Below are positions 16,672-26,677 of a stretch of 64,000 nucleotides of DNA, one piece after another. The DNA comes from Qipengyuania gaetbuli (lineage in GTDB: Bacteria; Pseudomonadota; Alphaproteobacteria; Sphingomonadales; Sphingomonadaceae). Under the pieces are notes generated by a model. The model was given only the letters and a program-made list of their open reading frames with translations. It did not search any database and was not told where the DNA came from. Each line of letters starts with the position of its first letter. Within the stretch, counting starts at the first letter, position 1. A program made the translations under genes and the position numbers. The stretch is from the NCBI RefSeq assembly GCF_009827315.1, contig NZ_WTYF01000003.1, forward strand, positions 223,501 to 287,500, given 5' to 3'.

Positions 16672-17555
16672 GCGGCACGGGCCTGATCGGCGCGGTCGAG
16701 GGCGGGGGGACCAAATTCGTCCTCGCGCTTGCAACGCCCGAGGGCGAGCTCGTCGAGCGCCACAGGATCGACACGAGGGCAGGCGAGGAGACACTTGCCG
16801 AGATGTCCGGCTGGTTTGCCGGGGCGCAGGCCAGGCACGGTGCCATCGCGGCTTTCGGGATCGCCAGCTTCGGTCCGATCGGGATCGATCCGCAAGCGCC
16901 CGACTACGGCGTCTTCGGCACTACCCCGAAACCGGGTTGGCCGGGGGCGAGCTACTGTGAAGCTCTCGACAGGTTCGGGGTGCCTGTCGCTATCGATACC
17001 GATGTGAACGGTGCGGCGCTGGGAGAATATCGCGCCGACAGCAGCTGTTCGACGCTTGCCTACACGACCGTGGGAACCGGCATCGGAACCGGCGTGGTCA
17101 AGCTGGGCCGCCCGCTCACGGGTTTTTCGCATTACGAAGCCGGACACATCCGCCCGGTCCGCGATCCGTCGCGGGACGAGTTCGCCGGGCGTTGCCCCTA
17201 TCATGGCGATTGCCTCGAAGGTCTCGCCAGCGGTCCGGCGATCCTCGAACGCTGGGGGCATGACCTCTCCAGCGCGAGCGGGGAGCAGATCGCGCTCATC
17301 GCAGGCTATCTTGCCGATCTCGCTGCGACGCTCGTGCTGCTGCACATGCCCGACCGACTGGTATTCGGCGGCGGCGTCATGAAGGCGAGCGGGATCATGG
17401 ACAGCCTGCGCCAACAGACACGGGCCAAGCTCGGCGGTTACGTGCCGGCTTATGACGGCGACCTTTCGGATCGCATCGTGGCTCCGCGCCTCGGCGATGA
17501 TGCAGGGATCGTCGGTGCAATCGAACTCGGGCGCCGCATGCTGGAGAGGGTATGA
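16668..17555 (+). CDS. ROK-family hexokinase (fructokinase/glucokinase type)
   Basis: The 295-residue kinase starts with GTG at 16668, overlapping the permease stop as GTGA. Features are a phosphate-binding loop (VEGGGTKF), FGPIGID, the catalytic-Asp region VAIDTDVNGAALGE, and a zinc-binding cluster GHIRP..CPYHGDCLEGLASGPA typical of fructokinase-like ROK proteins. In this locus it most likely phosphorylates glucose released from maltodextrins; fructose is the alternative. The coding frame extends far upstream within the permease gene, but homology begins at the GTG. Confidence 0.9.
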   Translation: MSGTGLIGAVEGGGTKFVLALATPEGELVERHRIDTRAGEETLAEMSGWFAGAQARHGAIAAFGIASFGPIGIDPQAPDYGVFGTTPKPGWPGASYCEALDRFGVPVAIDTDVNGAALGEYRADSSCSTLAYTTVGTGIGTGVVKLGRPLTGFSHYEAGHIRPVRDPSRDEFAGRCPYHGDCLEGLASGPAILERWGHDLSSASGEQIALIAGYLADLAATLVLLHMPDRLVFGGGVMKASGIMDSLRQQTRAKLGGYVPAYDGDLSDRIVAPRLGDDAGIVGAIELGRRMLERV

Positions 17556-18895
17556 CGATGGGCAAGGCTTCTAGCTGGGCATTGGTCGCTGCACTGGCAG
17601 GCTTTCTATTCGGTTTCGACACGGCCGTGATTTCCGGTGCCGAACAGGCGGTGCAGCGGGTGTGGCAGATGTCGGATACCGTGCATGGCCTTGCCATCTC
17701 GGCTGCACTCTGGGGTACGGTCGTAGGCGCCCTGCTGGGCGGCTGGCCGGCCGACCGCTTCGGGCGCAAGAAAACGCTCGTCTGGATCGGTGTGCTTTAC
17801 GCTGTTTCGGCCATCGGTTCGGCGCTGGCATGGGATCCGGCAAGCTTCATGTTCTTCCGCCTGGTCGGCGGAATCGGCGTGGGTGCAAGCTCGGTTGCCG
17901 CACCCGCCTATATCGCCGAGATCGCCCCGCGCGAGAGCCGTGGGCGACTGGTCGCACTGTTTCAGTTCATGATCGTTTTCGGCATCCTCGTTGCCTTTGC
18001 ATCCAACTGGCTCATCGGCGGCATGGGCGAGGACAGCTGGCGCTGGATGCTGGGCGCAGAGACGCTTCCCGCGCTGGCCTACCTCCTGGCGACCTTTGGC
18101 ATTCCGGAAAGCCCGAGGTGGCTTTGCGTCAATCGTGGCGAGACGGAAAAGGCGCGGGCAATCCTCGCCTCGATCAATCCAGACACGGTCGATGAAACGC
18201 TCGCGGCAATCCGAGCGGAAGCGGCGGAGGATGCGCGCAGCATGGCCTGGTCGCGGTTCTTCGACGGGCATTTGCGGCGTCCCATCCTGCTGGCTTTGCT
18301 GATTGCATTCTTCAACCAGTTGAGCGGCATTAACGCGATCATCTATTACGCGCCGCGCATCTTCGAAATGAGCGGAGCCGCTGCGTCGACCGCACTGCTC
18401 GCTACTGTCGGTATCGGGACGGTGAACCTTGTCTTCACCTTCGTTGGTCTCGCCCTGATCGATCGCGCGGGGCGAAAGCCGCTGATGTATCTGGGCAGCG
18501 TCGGGTACATAATCTCGCTTTCGATGACCGCCTACGGTTTTGCCAGCGGCCAGTTCGCCCTGGTTCTACCCTTCATCTTTGCCTTCATCGCCGCCCATGC
18601 CGTCGGGCAGGGTGCGGTGATCTGGGTCTACATCAGTGAAATCTTTCCCAGTGCCGCACGGGCAAAGGGCCAGAGCCTGGGAGCGGGCACCCATTGGGTG
18701 TTCGCCGCGGCACTGACGCTCGTCATGCCGGCCGTCCTCGCCAGCGTGTCGCCTGTGACCATCTTCCTGTTCTTTGCCGGGATGATGGTTCTGCAGCTCG
18801 CCTGGGTGCGGATTTCCATGATCGAAACGCGCGGGAAGTCGCTTGAAGACGTCGCCGCCGAACTTGCCAACCCGAACCGGAGTGCTTCCGAATGA
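17552..18895 (+). CDS. MFS sugar porter (glucose/hexose transporter)
   Basis: The 447-residue, 12-helix protein is of the sugar porter family. Signatures are GFDTAVISGAE in helix 1, DRFGRKKTLVW between helices 2 and 3, a PESPRWL motif after helix 6, NQLSGINAIIYYAPRIF in helix 7, and DRAGRKPLMY. These closely follow XylE/GlcP-type proton-linked hexose carriers. The start ATG at 17552 overlaps the kinase stop (ATGA). It gives the cell a route for free glucose produced in the periplasm by the GH97 enzyme, complementing the disaccharide permease. Confidence 0.92.
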   Translation: MTMGKASSWALVAALAGFLFGFDTAVISGAEQAVQRVWQMSDTVHGLAISAALWGTVVGALLGGWPADRFGRKKTLVWIGVLYAVSAIGSALAWDPASFMFFRLVGGIGVGASSVAAPAYIAEIAPRESRGRLVALFQFMIVFGILVAFASNWLIGGMGEDSWRWMLGAETLPALAYLLATFGIPESPRWLCVNRGETEKARAILASINPDTVDETLAAIRAEAAEDARSMAWSRFFDGHLRRPILLALLIAFFNQLSGINAIIYYAPRIFEMSGAAASTALLATVGIGTVNLVFTFVGLALIDRAGRKPLMYLGSVGYIISLSMTAYGFASGQFALVLPFIFAFIAAHAVGQGAVIWVYISEIFPSAARAKGQSLGAGTHWVFAAALTLVMPAVLASVSPVTIFLFFAGMMVLQLAWVRISMIETRGKSLEDVAAELANPNRSASE

Positions 18896-20295
18896 AACGT
18901 CTGATTGCTGCATCCGCCGCTCTTGCACTGGCTGGCGGAGCCTACGCCATGGGTGATGCGCCCGAAGAGCCTGAAGCCAGCCCGTGGGAACCGCGCGACG
19001 TGGTCACGCTCGAGAACCCGGAATGGGCGCGCGACGCTGTGCTCTACCAGATCAACACCCGCCAGTTCACTGAAGAGGGCACTTTCCGCGCCGCGCAGGA
19101 GGAACTGCCGCGCCTAAAGGAACTGGGCGTCGACGTGCTGTGGCTCATGCCGATCCACCCGATCGGCAAGGAAAACCGCAAGGGCACGCTCGGCAGTCCC
19201 TATTCGGTACAGGACTATTACGGAGTGAACCCGGAATTCGGCACGAAGGAGGACCTCAAGGCCTTCGTCGATGCCGCGCACGCGCAAGGGTTCAAGGTCA
19301 TCCTCGACCTCGTCGCCAACCACACCGCGTGGGACAACGCCCTGCGCACCGAACATCCCGACTGGTACGAGAAGAGCTGGGACGGCGATTTCCGCCCCAC
19401 GCCTTGGTGGGACTGGTCGGATATCGTCGATCTCGACTGGACCAAGCCCGGCGTGCGCGAACACGTCGGCGGGGCGATGGAATACTGGGTGCGCGAATTC
19501 GGCATCGACGGCTACCGCGCCGACGTGGCCGGATATGTCCCGCTCGATTTCTGGGAAACCATGCGGCCGCGCCTCGAGGCGATCCGGCCGGTGTTCATGC
19601 TTGGCGAGGTGCAGCAGACCGCGTGGCACCACAAGGCCTTCGACGCGACCTATGGCTGGGACTGGCACGTCACCTCGAAAAACGTGGCGCAGGGCAAGGG
19701 AAATGCGACCAGCTTCTATGGCTATTACGCCGAGAACGAGAGCCTGTGGCCGCGCCAGGCCATGCGCATGACCTATATCGAGAACCACGACAGCAACGCC
19801 TGGGAAGGCACGATGGCCGAAAACTACGGCCCCGCGCTGAATGCCATGACGGCCCTGTCCTTCACCGGCGAAGGGCTCGCCATGGTGCACAACGGCATGG
19901 AGGCCTGCAATGCCAAGCGGCTCGAATTCTTCGAGAAGGACGCGATCGACTGGAGCCAGGGCGAGGGCTGCGACTACGCAGCGCTGGTCAAGGAACTGAT
20001 CGCGTTCCGCAAGGCGAACCCCGCGCTCGAAAACGGCAAGTGGGGTGCGCGCATGCACCAGGTCGTCACCGACAGGCCGCAGGAAGTGCTGGCATGGGCG
20101 CGGCAGGAAGAAGGCAACAAGGTCGTCGGCCTGTTCAACTTCTCCGGCTCGGAAGTGACCGCGAAGCTGGCCGACGGGCTGGCCGCCGGCACCTATGATG
20201 AGTTCCGCGGCACGGACAAGGTGACGCTGAGGGCAGGCGACAGCGTGACGCTGCCGGCATGGGGTTTCCGCCTGCTTTCGACCAAGGGCGAATAG
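18892..20295 (+). CDS. GH13 alpha-amylase family protein, exported
   Basis: The 467-residue enzyme has a signal peptide (MKRLIAASAALALAGGAYA). GH13 motifs are complete: LDLVANHTAWDN (region I), GIDGYRADVAGYV (nucleophile Asp), FMLGEVQQ (acid/base Glu) and IENHDSN (transition-state Asp). It is shorter than the other two GH13 enzymes, and a C-terminal beta domain ends in LPAWGFRLLS. It probably acts in the periplasm on maltodextrins. It is the last gene of the plus-strand operon, joined by ATGA overlap to the sugar porter; no clear intrinsic terminator follows. Confidence 0.92.
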   Translation: MKRLIAASAALALAGGAYAMGDAPEEPEASPWEPRDVVTLENPEWARDAVLYQINTRQFTEEGTFRAAQEELPRLKELGVDVLWLMPIHPIGKENRKGTLGSPYSVQDYYGVNPEFGTKEDLKAFVDAAHAQGFKVILDLVANHTAWDNALRTEHPDWYEKSWDGDFRPTPWWDWSDIVDLDWTKPGVREHVGGAMEYWVREFGIDGYRADVAGYVPLDFWETMRPRLEAIRPVFMLGEVQQTAWHHKAFDATYGWDWHVTSKNVAQGKGNATSFYGYYAENESLWPRQAMRMTYIENHDSNAWEGTMAENYGPALNAMTALSFTGEGLAMVHNGMEACNAKRLEFFEKDAIDWSQGEGCDYAALVKELIAFRKANPALENGKWGARMHQVVTDRPQEVLAWARQEEGNKVVGLFNFSGSEVTAKLADGLAAGTYDEFRGTDKVTLRAGDSVTLPAWGFRLLSTKGE

Positions 20296-20339
20296 GGCCT
20301 CTCCCGGCTCTCGCCGTTTCCGGCTTGAAAACAATCCTA

Positions 20340-20370
20340 TCCCGCAGGCGACCAAATGGCGCTTGCGGGA
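20340..20370 (+). promoter_or_regulatory. Hairpin between the amylase and cysD genes
   Basis: An 11-bp stem with one G-T pair (20340-20350 with 20360-20370, TCCCGCAGGCG / CGCTTGCGGGA) and a 9-base loop lies 45 bases after the amylase stop and 68 before cysD. There is no T-run, so it could be a weak terminator or a leader element of cysD. Confidence 0.4.
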
Positions 20371-20437
20371 CGGGAGGCTTCTGGCCATCTCACAGGCTCG
20401 CCGATAGAGATTACGCAGACCCCGGGCCCGACCGTCG

Positions 20438-21346
20438 ATGACCCTTACCCATCTCCAGCGCCTCGAAGCCGAGAGCATCCACATCATGCGCGAAGTGGTG
20501 GCGGAGGCGGACAAGCCGGTGATGCTCTATTCGATCGGCAAGGACAGCGCGGTCATGCTGCACCTGGCGAAAAAGGCCTTCTACCCTTCGCCGCCGCCGT
20601 TCCCGCTGCTCCATGTCGATACGACCTGGAAATTCCGCGACATGTACGATCTGCGCGAGAAGAGCGCGCGCGATGCCGGCATGGAACTGCTCGTGCACCG
20701 CAATCCGGAAGCCGAGGAGCGGGGTATCAACCCCTTCGACCATGGCCCCCTCCATACCGACATGTGGAAGACGCAAGGGCTGAAGCAGGCACTCGACAAA
20801 TACGGTTTCGATGCCGCTTTCGGCGGCGCGCGCCGCGACGAGGAAAAGAGCCGCGCGAAAGAGCGCATCTTCTCGTTCCGCACCGCCAGCCATGGCTGGG
20901 ACCCCAAGAACCAGCGCCCCGAACTCTGGAACCTCTACAATGCCCGCAAGGCCAAGGGCGAGAGCATCCGTGTCTTCCCCCTGTCCAACTGGACCGAGCT
21001 CGACATCTGGCAATACATCCATCTCGAAAACATCGAGATCGTGCCGCTCTATTTCTCCGCCCGGCGGCCGACCTTCGAATACGAGGGCGGGCTGTTCATG
21101 GCGGACGATATCGAACGGTTGGAAAAGGTCATGGGCGGCCGACCCGAGATTACCGAACGTTCGATCCGTTTCCGCACGCTCGGCTGTTTCCCGCTGACCG
21201 GCGCGGTGGAGAGCGAGGCGGCGACGCTGCCCGAGATCATCCAGGAAATGCTGCTGACCACCACGTCGGAACGGCAGGGCCGCGTCATCGACAAGGATGG
21301 CGGTGATGCCTCGATGGAGAAGAAGAAGCAGGAGGGCTATTTCTGA
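20438..21346 (+). CDS. cysD: Sulfate adenylyltransferase small subunit
   Basis: The 302-residue protein is of the PAPS-reductase/ATP-pyrophosphatase family with the PP-loop-like motif [37 protein letters not shown] and the conserved ending of CysD. With CysN it converts sulfate and ATP to adenosine phosphosulfate, driven by GTP hydrolysis. Its stop overlaps the start of cysNC by one base (TGATG). The reductase gene cysH is not in the window. Confidence 0.97.
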   Translation: MTLTHLQRLEAESIHIMREVVAEADKPVMLYSIGKDSAVMLHLAKKAFYPSPPPFPLLHVDTTWKFRDMYDLREKSARDAGMELLVHRNPEAEERGINPFDHGPLHTDMWKTQGLKQALDKYGFDAAFGGARRDEEKSRAKERIFSFRTASHGWDPKNQRPELWNLYNARKAKGESIRVFPLSNWTELDIWQYIHLENIEIVPLYFSARRPTFEYEGGLFMADDIERLEKVMGGRPEITERSIRFRTLGCFPLTGAVESEAATLPEIIQEMLLTTTSERQGRVIDKDGGDASMEKKKQEGYF

Positions 21347-23253
21347 TGTCGCAGCCCACCTACCAGACCGACGCGCTGATCGCGGAGGACATCGACGCCT
21401 ATCTCGACAAGCACCAGCACAAGTCGATGCTGCGCTTCATCACCTGCGGCAGCGTCGATGACGGCAAGTCCACGCTGATCGGACGCCTGCTCTACGACAG
21501 CCGCATGATTTTCGAAGACCAGCTCGCCGCGCTGGAAAGCGACAGCAAGCGGGTGGGGACGCAGGGGCAGGAGATCGACTTCGCTCTTTTGGTCGACGGT
21601 CTCGCTGCCGAACGCGAGCAGGGCATCACAATCGACGTCGCCTACCGCTTCTTCACGACCGAGAGCCGCAAGTTCATCGTCGCGGACTGCCCGGGCCACG
21701 AACAATATACGCGCAACATGGTGACCGGCGCCTCGACCGCAGACCTCGCCGTCATCCTGATCGATGCGCGCAAGGGCGTTTTGACGCAGACGCGCCGCCA
21801 CAGCTTCCTGTGCCACCAGCTCGGCATCCGCCATCTCGTGCTGGCGGTGAACAAGATGGACCTGATCGGTTACGACCGGGCAGCCTATGACGCGATCGTG
21901 GCCAACTATGCGGATTTCGCGCAGAGCATCGGTATCGAGGGCTTCACCGCCATCCCGATTTCGGGCCTTGCGGGCGACAATATCACCGCGCGCTCGGGCA
22001 ATACCGGCTGGTACGATGGCCCCACGCTGATGGAGCACCTGGAAGCGGTCGAGGTTCGAAGCGACGCCAATCTCGCGCGCCCGTTCCGCATGCCGGTGCA
22101 GTGGGTGAACCGCCCGAACCTCGATTTCCGCGGATTTTCCGGCCTGATTGCCTCGGGCAGCGTGAAGCCGGGCGACGAAGTGCGCTCGCTTCCCTCGGGC
22201 AAGACCAGCCGCGTGAAGGCGGTCGTGACGATGGACGGAGATCTTCCCGGAGCAGGCGCGGGCCAGTCGGTCACGCTCACGCTGGAAGACGAGATCGACT
22301 GCTCGCGCGGCGATGTCCTGGCTGCCGCCGACAGTCCGCCGCAGGTCGCCGACCAGTTCGAGAGCACGATCGTCTGGATGGACGAGGAACCGCTGGTCGT
22401 CGGGCGCGGCTACTGGCTCAAGCTCGGCACGCAGACCGTCAGCGTGACCGTGGCCGAACCCAAGTTCGAGATCGACGTCAATTCGATGGACCGCCTCGCG
22501 GCCAAGACGCTGCATCTGAACCAGATCGGCGTTGCCGAAATCACCACGGACCGACGTGTCGTGTTCGAGCCTTACGAGCAGAACCGCACGCTGGGCGGCT
22601 ATATCCTCGTCGACAAGCTGACCAACCGCACGGTCGGGGCGGGGATGATCCACTTCGCCCTGCGCCGCGCGCAAAACGTGCACTGGCAGGCGACCGACAT
22701 CACGCGTGACGACCACGCCGCAATGAAGAACCAGAAGCCGCGCGTGCTGTGGTTCACGGGCCTGTCCGGCTCGGGCAAGTCGACCATCGCCAACGAAGTG
22801 GAAAAGAAGCTGGCGATGATGAACCGCCACACTTTCCTGCTGGACGGCGACAACATCCGTCACGGCCTCAACAAGGACCTCGGCTTTACGGAAAGCGACC
22901 GCATCGAGAACATCCGTCGCATCGGCGAAGTCGCCAAGCTGATGACCGATGCAGGCCTTATCGTGCTGACCGCTTTCATCAGCCCGTTCCGTGCCGACCG
23001 CCAGCTGGTCCGCGACATGATGGGCGAGGGCGAGTTTATCGAGATTCACGTCGACACCCCGCTCGAAGTGGCGGAAGCGCGCGACGTGAAGGGCCTCTAC
23101 AAGAAGGCGCGCGAAGGCAAGCTGAAGAATTTCACCGGCATCGACAGCCCCTACGAAGTCCCGGAAAACCCGGAAATCCGCGTGAACACGGTGGAAATGA
23201 CCCCGGAAGAGGCTGCCGACTACGTGATCTCGAAGATCCTGCCCCTCAAATAG
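21346..23253 (+). CDS. cysN: Bifunctional sulfate adenylyltransferase large subunit / APS kinase
   Basis: The 635-residue fusion consists of an N-terminal GTPase ([18 protein letters not shown]-loop near residue 36, [12 protein letters not shown] switch II, NKMD) with EF-Tu-like barrel domains to about residue 440. The C-terminal APS kinase follows (P-loop [11 protein letters not shown] near residue 470, [15 protein letters not shown], and STGVDTP-like [12 protein letters not shown]). It is the CysNC form common in Alphaproteobacteria, catalysing both APS formation and its phosphorylation to PAPS. It ends 12 bases before the convergent thiolase stop. Confidence 0.96.
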   Translation: MSQPTYQTDALIAEDIDAYLDKHQHKSMLRFITCGSVDDGKSTLIGRLLYDSRMIFEDQLAALESDSKRVGTQGQEIDFALLVDGLAAEREQGITIDVAYRFFTTESRKFIVADCPGHEQYTRNMVTGASTADLAVILIDARKGVLTQTRRHSFLCHQLGIRHLVLAVNKMDLIGYDRAAYDAIVANYADFAQSIGIEGFTAIPISGLAGDNITARSGNTGWYDGPTLMEHLEAVEVRSDANLARPFRMPVQWVNRPNLDFRGFSGLIASGSVKPGDEVRSLPSGKTSRVKAVVTMDGDLPGAGAGQSVTLTLEDEIDCSRGDVLAAADSPPQVADQFESTIVWMDEEPLVVGRGYWLKLGTQTVSVTVAEPKFEIDVNSMDRLAAKTLHLNQIGVAEITTDRRVVFEPYEQNRTLGGYILVDKLTNRTVGAGMIHFALRRAQNVHWQATDITRDDHAAMKNQKPRVLWFTGLSGSGKSTIANEVEKKLAMMNRHTFLLDGDNIRHGLNKDLGFTESDRIENIRRIGEVAKLMTDAGLIVLTAFISPFRADRQLVRDMMGEGEFIEIHVDTPLEVAEARDVKGLYKKAREGKLKNFTGIDSPYEVPENPEIRVNTVEMTPEEAADYVISKILPLK

Positions 23254-23265
23254 GGGAGGGCCGGA

Positions 23266-24534
23266 TCAGTCGACGAAATCGTCGACCCGCTCGATGATGA
23301 TCGCCGGGGCCATGCCGCCTGCCGCGCACATGGTGACGAGGCCGTAGCGCTTGTCCTGGCGTTCCAGCTCGTCGACCATCGTGCCGATCAGGATCGAACC
23401 GGTCGCCCCGATCGGGTGGCCGAGAGCGATCGAGCCGCCGTTGACGTTGACCTTGTCCCAGTCGAGATCGAGGTCGCGCACGAACTTGGCAGCGACCACG
23501 GCAAAGGCCTCGTTGATTTCGTAAAGGTCGATGTCGTCCTTGGTCAGGCCGGCCTTTTCCAGCACCTTCTTCGCGGCGGGGACCGGCGCGTTGAGCATCA
23601 GCGTGGGGTCATCGCCCATATTGGCAGTCGCCACGATGCGGGCACGCGGCTTGAGGCCGTGCTTCTGCGCATAATCCTTGCTGGTCACCAGCACGGCGGC
23701 GGCACCGTCGACCACGCCCGAGCTGTTGCCCGCGTGGTGGAAATGCTTGATCTCGAGGTCGGAATACTTGGCATTGACCAGGCCCGCGAAGGTCGTGCCG
23801 TTCTTGTCGAGCGGGACATTGGCGATCTTGGCGAAAGCCGGCTCCAGCTGGCCGAGGCCCTCCATGGTGGTTTCGGGGCGCGGGTATTCCTCGCGGTCGA
23901 GCACGACATTGCCGTCGTCGTCGACCACGGGCACGACCGACTTCGCAAACCGGTTCTCCGCAATCGCCCGCGCAGCGCGCTGCTGGCTGCGATAGCCGAC
24001 CTCGTCCAGTTCCTCGCGGGTGAAGCCTTCCATCGTGGCGATGGCATCGCCGCACACGCCCTGGTGGCTCTGCGGGTGGGTGCGCATCAGGCGCTCGTTA
24101 TAGCTGCCCATCATCGGAGGGCGCAGGCCCGCGGCCATCTTTTCCTTCGACATCTGGGCGGTAAGGCTCATCATTTCGGTGCCGCCTGCCACGACGCAAT
24201 CTTCCATGCCGCTCATCACCTGCGCTGCAGCCAGGGCGACCGAAGTGATCCCGCCGCCGCAGAAGCGGTCGAGCGTCGTACCGGAGGAGGTGATGTCGTA
24301 GCCTGCATCGAGCGCGGCCATGCGGCCCATGTCGCCCGCCTGCATGCCGTCCTGCGTGCTAACCGACCAGATCACGTCGTCGACGGTCTTGGTGTCGAGA
24401 TGGTTGCGGTCCTTGATCGCCTTCAGGCAGGTCGCGGCGAGGTGCTGCGGATGCATTGCGGCCAGCGCGCCCTTGCCCTGCTTGCCGATTCCGCGCGGAG
24501 TGCGGACGGCGTCGATGATATAGGCTTCGGACAT
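23266..24534 (-). CDS. Thiolase (acetyl-CoA acyltransferase)
   Basis: The 422-residue thiolase has the nucleophilic Cys in [19 protein letters not shown] (about residue 91), the [18 protein letters not shown]is motif and the C-terminal second Cys in [15 protein letters not shown]. It carries out the last step of beta-oxidation, or a condensation in the reverse sense. It is divergent from an enoyl-CoA hydratase gene, with a shared 114-base promoter region, which argues for fatty-acid or branched-chain acyl-CoA degradation. Confidence 0.94.
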   Translation of the reverse strand: MSEAYIIDAVRTPRGIGKQGKGALAAMHPQHLAATCLKAIKDRNHLDTKTVDDVIWSVSTQDGMQAGDMGRMAALDAGYDITSSGTTLDRFCGGGITSVALAAAQVMSGMEDCVVAGGTEMMSLTAQMSKEKMAAGLRPPMMGSYNERLMRTHPQSHQGVCGDAIATMEGFTREELDEVGYRSQQRAARAIAENRFAKSVVPVVDDDGNVVLDREEYPRPETTMEGLGQLEPAFAKIANVPLDKNGTTFAGLVNAKYSDLEIKHFHHAGNSSGVVDGAAAVLVTSKDYAQKHGLKPRARIVATANMGDDPTLMLNAPVPAAKKVLEKAGLTKDDIDLYEINEAFAVVAAKFVRDLDLDWDKVNVNGGSIALGHPIGATGSILIGTMVDELERQDKRYGLVTMCAAGGMAPAIIIERVDDFVD

Positions 24535-24579
24535 GGCTTGATCCTCTCTCGTCTTGTCGAATCTTGCGGCTTTTGCCGG

Positions 24580-24596
24580 TTGACGTTTGCGTAAAC
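24580..24596. promoter_or_regulatory. Candidate acyl-CoA-regulon operator in the thiolase/hydratase promoter
   Basis: TTGACGTTTGCGTAAAC lies in the divergent promoter region, 52 bases from the hydratase start. It contains a consensus-like TTGACG box and a GTTT/AAAC dyad. It resembles motifs reported for MerR-type (LiuR-like) regulators of acyl-CoA degradation genes in Proteobacteria; this similarity is from memory and unverified. No such regulator is in the window. Confidence 0.4.
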
Positions 24597-24648
24597 CTCA
24601 AGCAGCAAGGGCGCAAGAACAGTTTCAGTTTGCAATGGAGAGAGCGAG

Positions 24649-25410
24649 ATGTCCGAGGAAGTGCTGACCGAGGTCGACAACGGCGTCCTGATTGTCACGA
24701 TCAACCGTCCCGAAGCCAAGAACGCCATGAACAAGGCTGCTGCCGAGGGAATCGCTGCGGCGATGGACCGTCTCGACGCGGATGACGACCTGCGCGTCGG
24801 CATCCTGACCGGCGCTGGCGGCACCTTCTGTTCGGGCATGGACCTCAAGGGATTCCTGCGTGGCGAATCGCCCAGCATCGAAGGTCGCGGCTTTGGCGGC
24901 GTGGTGCAGGCCCCACCCAAGAAGCCGCTGATCGCGGCCGTCGAAGGCTATGCGCTGGCCGGCGGGCTCGAACTGATGATCGCCTGCGATCTCGTGGTGG
25001 CGAACAAGGAAGCCAAGTTCGGCATCCCCGAAGCCAAGCGCGGCCTCGTAGCGGCAGCCGGCGGCGTGATGATGCTGCCCGACCAGATCCCCGAACGCGT
25101 TGCCATGGAACTGGCGCTGACCGGCGATTTCATCGGCGCGGACCGCGCATATGAACTCGGCCTCATCAACCGCGTGGTCGATGGTTCGGCGCTGATCGGT
25201 GCGCGCGAGCTGGCCGACCGGATCGTTGCCAACGGCCCGCTTGCGGTCCGCGTGTCCAAGCAGATCATCAAGGAATCGCGCGGCTGGCCGATGGACGAAC
25301 GCTACAATCGCCAGGCCCAGCTGATCGCGCCCGTCTTCGTTTCCGAAGACGCACGCGAAGGCGCCGCCGCCTTTGCCGAGAAGCGCAAGCCGAACTGGAA
25401 GGGCAAGTAA
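24649..25410 (+). CDS. Enoyl-CoA hydratase/isomerase (crotonase family)
   Basis: The 253-residue crotonase has the oxyanion-hole segments GAGGTFCSGMDLKGF and AVEGYALAGGLELMIACDLVVA. The catalytic Glu position of classical hydratases reads AKFGIPEAKRGL, where the Glu of PE is retained. It probably hydrates trans-2-enoyl-CoA. It is preceded by a GGAGAGAG site and followed 44 bases later by an acyl-CoA dehydrogenase gene in the same direction. Confidence 0.92.
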   Translation: MSEEVLTEVDNGVLIVTINRPEAKNAMNKAAAEGIAAAMDRLDADDDLRVGILTGAGGTFCSGMDLKGFLRGESPSIEGRGFGGVVQAPPKKPLIAAVEGYALAGGLELMIACDLVVANKEAKFGIPEAKRGLVAAAGGVMMLPDQIPERVAMELALTGDFIGADRAYELGLINRVVDGSALIGARELADRIVANGPLAVRVSKQIIKESRGWPMDERYNRQAQLIAPVFVSEDAREGAAAFAEKRKPNWKGK

Positions 25411-25454
25411 GACCCTAAAGAGCGATAGAACGACACGAGAGAGGAACCCCCGGA

Positions 25455-26618
25455 ATGCCCGTCATCGACGTACCCCAGCCCGCTTTCATGGACGACGAGG
25501 AAATCTCGATCTTCGCCGATGCCGTGGGCAAGTTCTACCAGCAGCATGCCCCTGAAAAGCGCGTGCTCAAATGGCGCGAGGAAGGCCAGGTCGAACGCGA
25601 TTTCTGGCGCGAGGCGGGCGAGGCGGGCCTGCTCGGCGTGTCGGTGCCGGAGGAATACGGCGGCCATGGCGGCGACTTCCGCCATGACATGGTGGTGATT
25701 GACCAGCAGGCCAAGCACGGCGTCGAAGGCTTTGCCGCCAGCCTGCACAACACGGTGATCCTGCCCTACCTCGTGCGCCACGGCACCGAAGAGCAGAAGA
25801 AGAAGTACCTGCCCAAGCTGGTCACCGGCGAGCTCGTCAGCGCCATCGCCATGACCGAGCCGGGCGTGGGGTCCGACCTCCAGAGCGTCACCACGACAGC
25901 GCTGAAGGACGGCAATGGCTATCGCATCAACGGGGCCAAGACCTATATTTCCAACGGGCAGACGGCCGATTTCATCATCGTCGTCGCCAAGACCGACCCG
26001 AACGAGCGCGCCAAGGGCATTTCGCTCATGCTGCTCGAGACGGAAGGGGCCGAGGGCTTCCAGCGCGGCAAGAAGCTCGACAAGATCGGGCTGGACGCGG
26101 CCGATACCTCCGAACTGTTCTTCGACGATGTCTTCGTCCCGGCGGAAAACGTACTCGGCGGTGTGGAAGGCAAAGGCTTCTACCAGCTGATGGGCGAACT
26201 GCCGCAGGAACGCCTGATCATCGCCATGGGCGCGATGACCGGGATCGAGAAGGCGCTCGAGACCACGATGGAATTCGTCAAGTCGCGCAAGGCTTTCGGC
26301 CAGACTATCTGGGACTTCCAGAACACGCAGTTCGTGATGGCCGATCTGAAGGCGCGCGCGACTGCGGCACGGATTTTCGTCAACGATTGCATCGAAAAGC
26401 ACCTCAAGCGCGAACTCAGTGTCGATACGGCCTGCATGGCCAAGTACTGGGTCACCGAGCTGCAGGGTGAAGTGGTCGACAAGTGCCTCCAGTTCCATGG
26501 CGGTGCAGGCTTCATCAACGACTACCCGATCGCGCGCATGTATCGTGACAGCCGCATCACCCGCATTTTCGGCGGGTCGAACGAAGTCATGAAAATGGTG
26601 ATTGCGCGCTCGATGTAG
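25455..26618 (+). CDS. Acyl-CoA dehydrogenase, long-chain type
   Basis: The 387-residue FAD enzyme has the signatures AMTEPGVGSDLQS, GAKTYISNG and GGAGFINDYPIARMYRDSRI. The usual C-terminal catalytic Glu is replaced by Gly (RIFGGSNEVMK), whereas ELPQERLIIA carries a Glu at the position used by long-chain acyl-CoA dehydrogenases. This points to the ACADL-like subgroup acting on long or branched acyl-CoAs. GAGAGGAAC precedes the ATG. With the thiolase and hydratase it forms most of a beta-oxidation set; only a 3-hydroxyacyl-CoA dehydrogenase is missing. Confidence 0.92.
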   Translation: MPVIDVPQPAFMDDEEISIFADAVGKFYQQHAPEKRVLKWREEGQVERDFWREAGEAGLLGVSVPEEYGGHGGDFRHDMVVIDQQAKHGVEGFAASLHNTVILPYLVRHGTEEQKKKYLPKLVTGELVSAIAMTEPGVGSDLQSVTTTALKDGNGYRINGAKTYISNGQTADFIIVVAKTDPNERAKGISLMLLETEGAEGFQRGKKLDKIGLDAADTSELFFDDVFVPAENVLGGVEGKGFYQLMGELPQERLIIAMGAMTGIEKALETTMEFVKSRKAFGQTIWDFQNTQFVMADLKARATAARIFVNDCIEKHLKRELSVDTACMAKYWVTELQGEVVDKCLQFHGGAGFINDYPIARMYRDSRITRIFGGSNEVMKMVIARSM

Positions 26619-26677
26619 TGTTCTGCCTCGATCCTTGGGGCTAGTGATCTGGTCCCAGGGAATTCGGGGAGGGGCTC

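Noticed and set aside
21337..23049. 570-codon open frame opposite cysNC
   Set aside because: Antisense shadow of a strongly conserved gene; no homology visible.
23254..23265. Short CCCCT/AGGGG hairpin between cysNC and thiolase as a bidirectional terminator
   Set aside because: Only 5 bp of stem and no U-tract on either strand; not strong enough to list.
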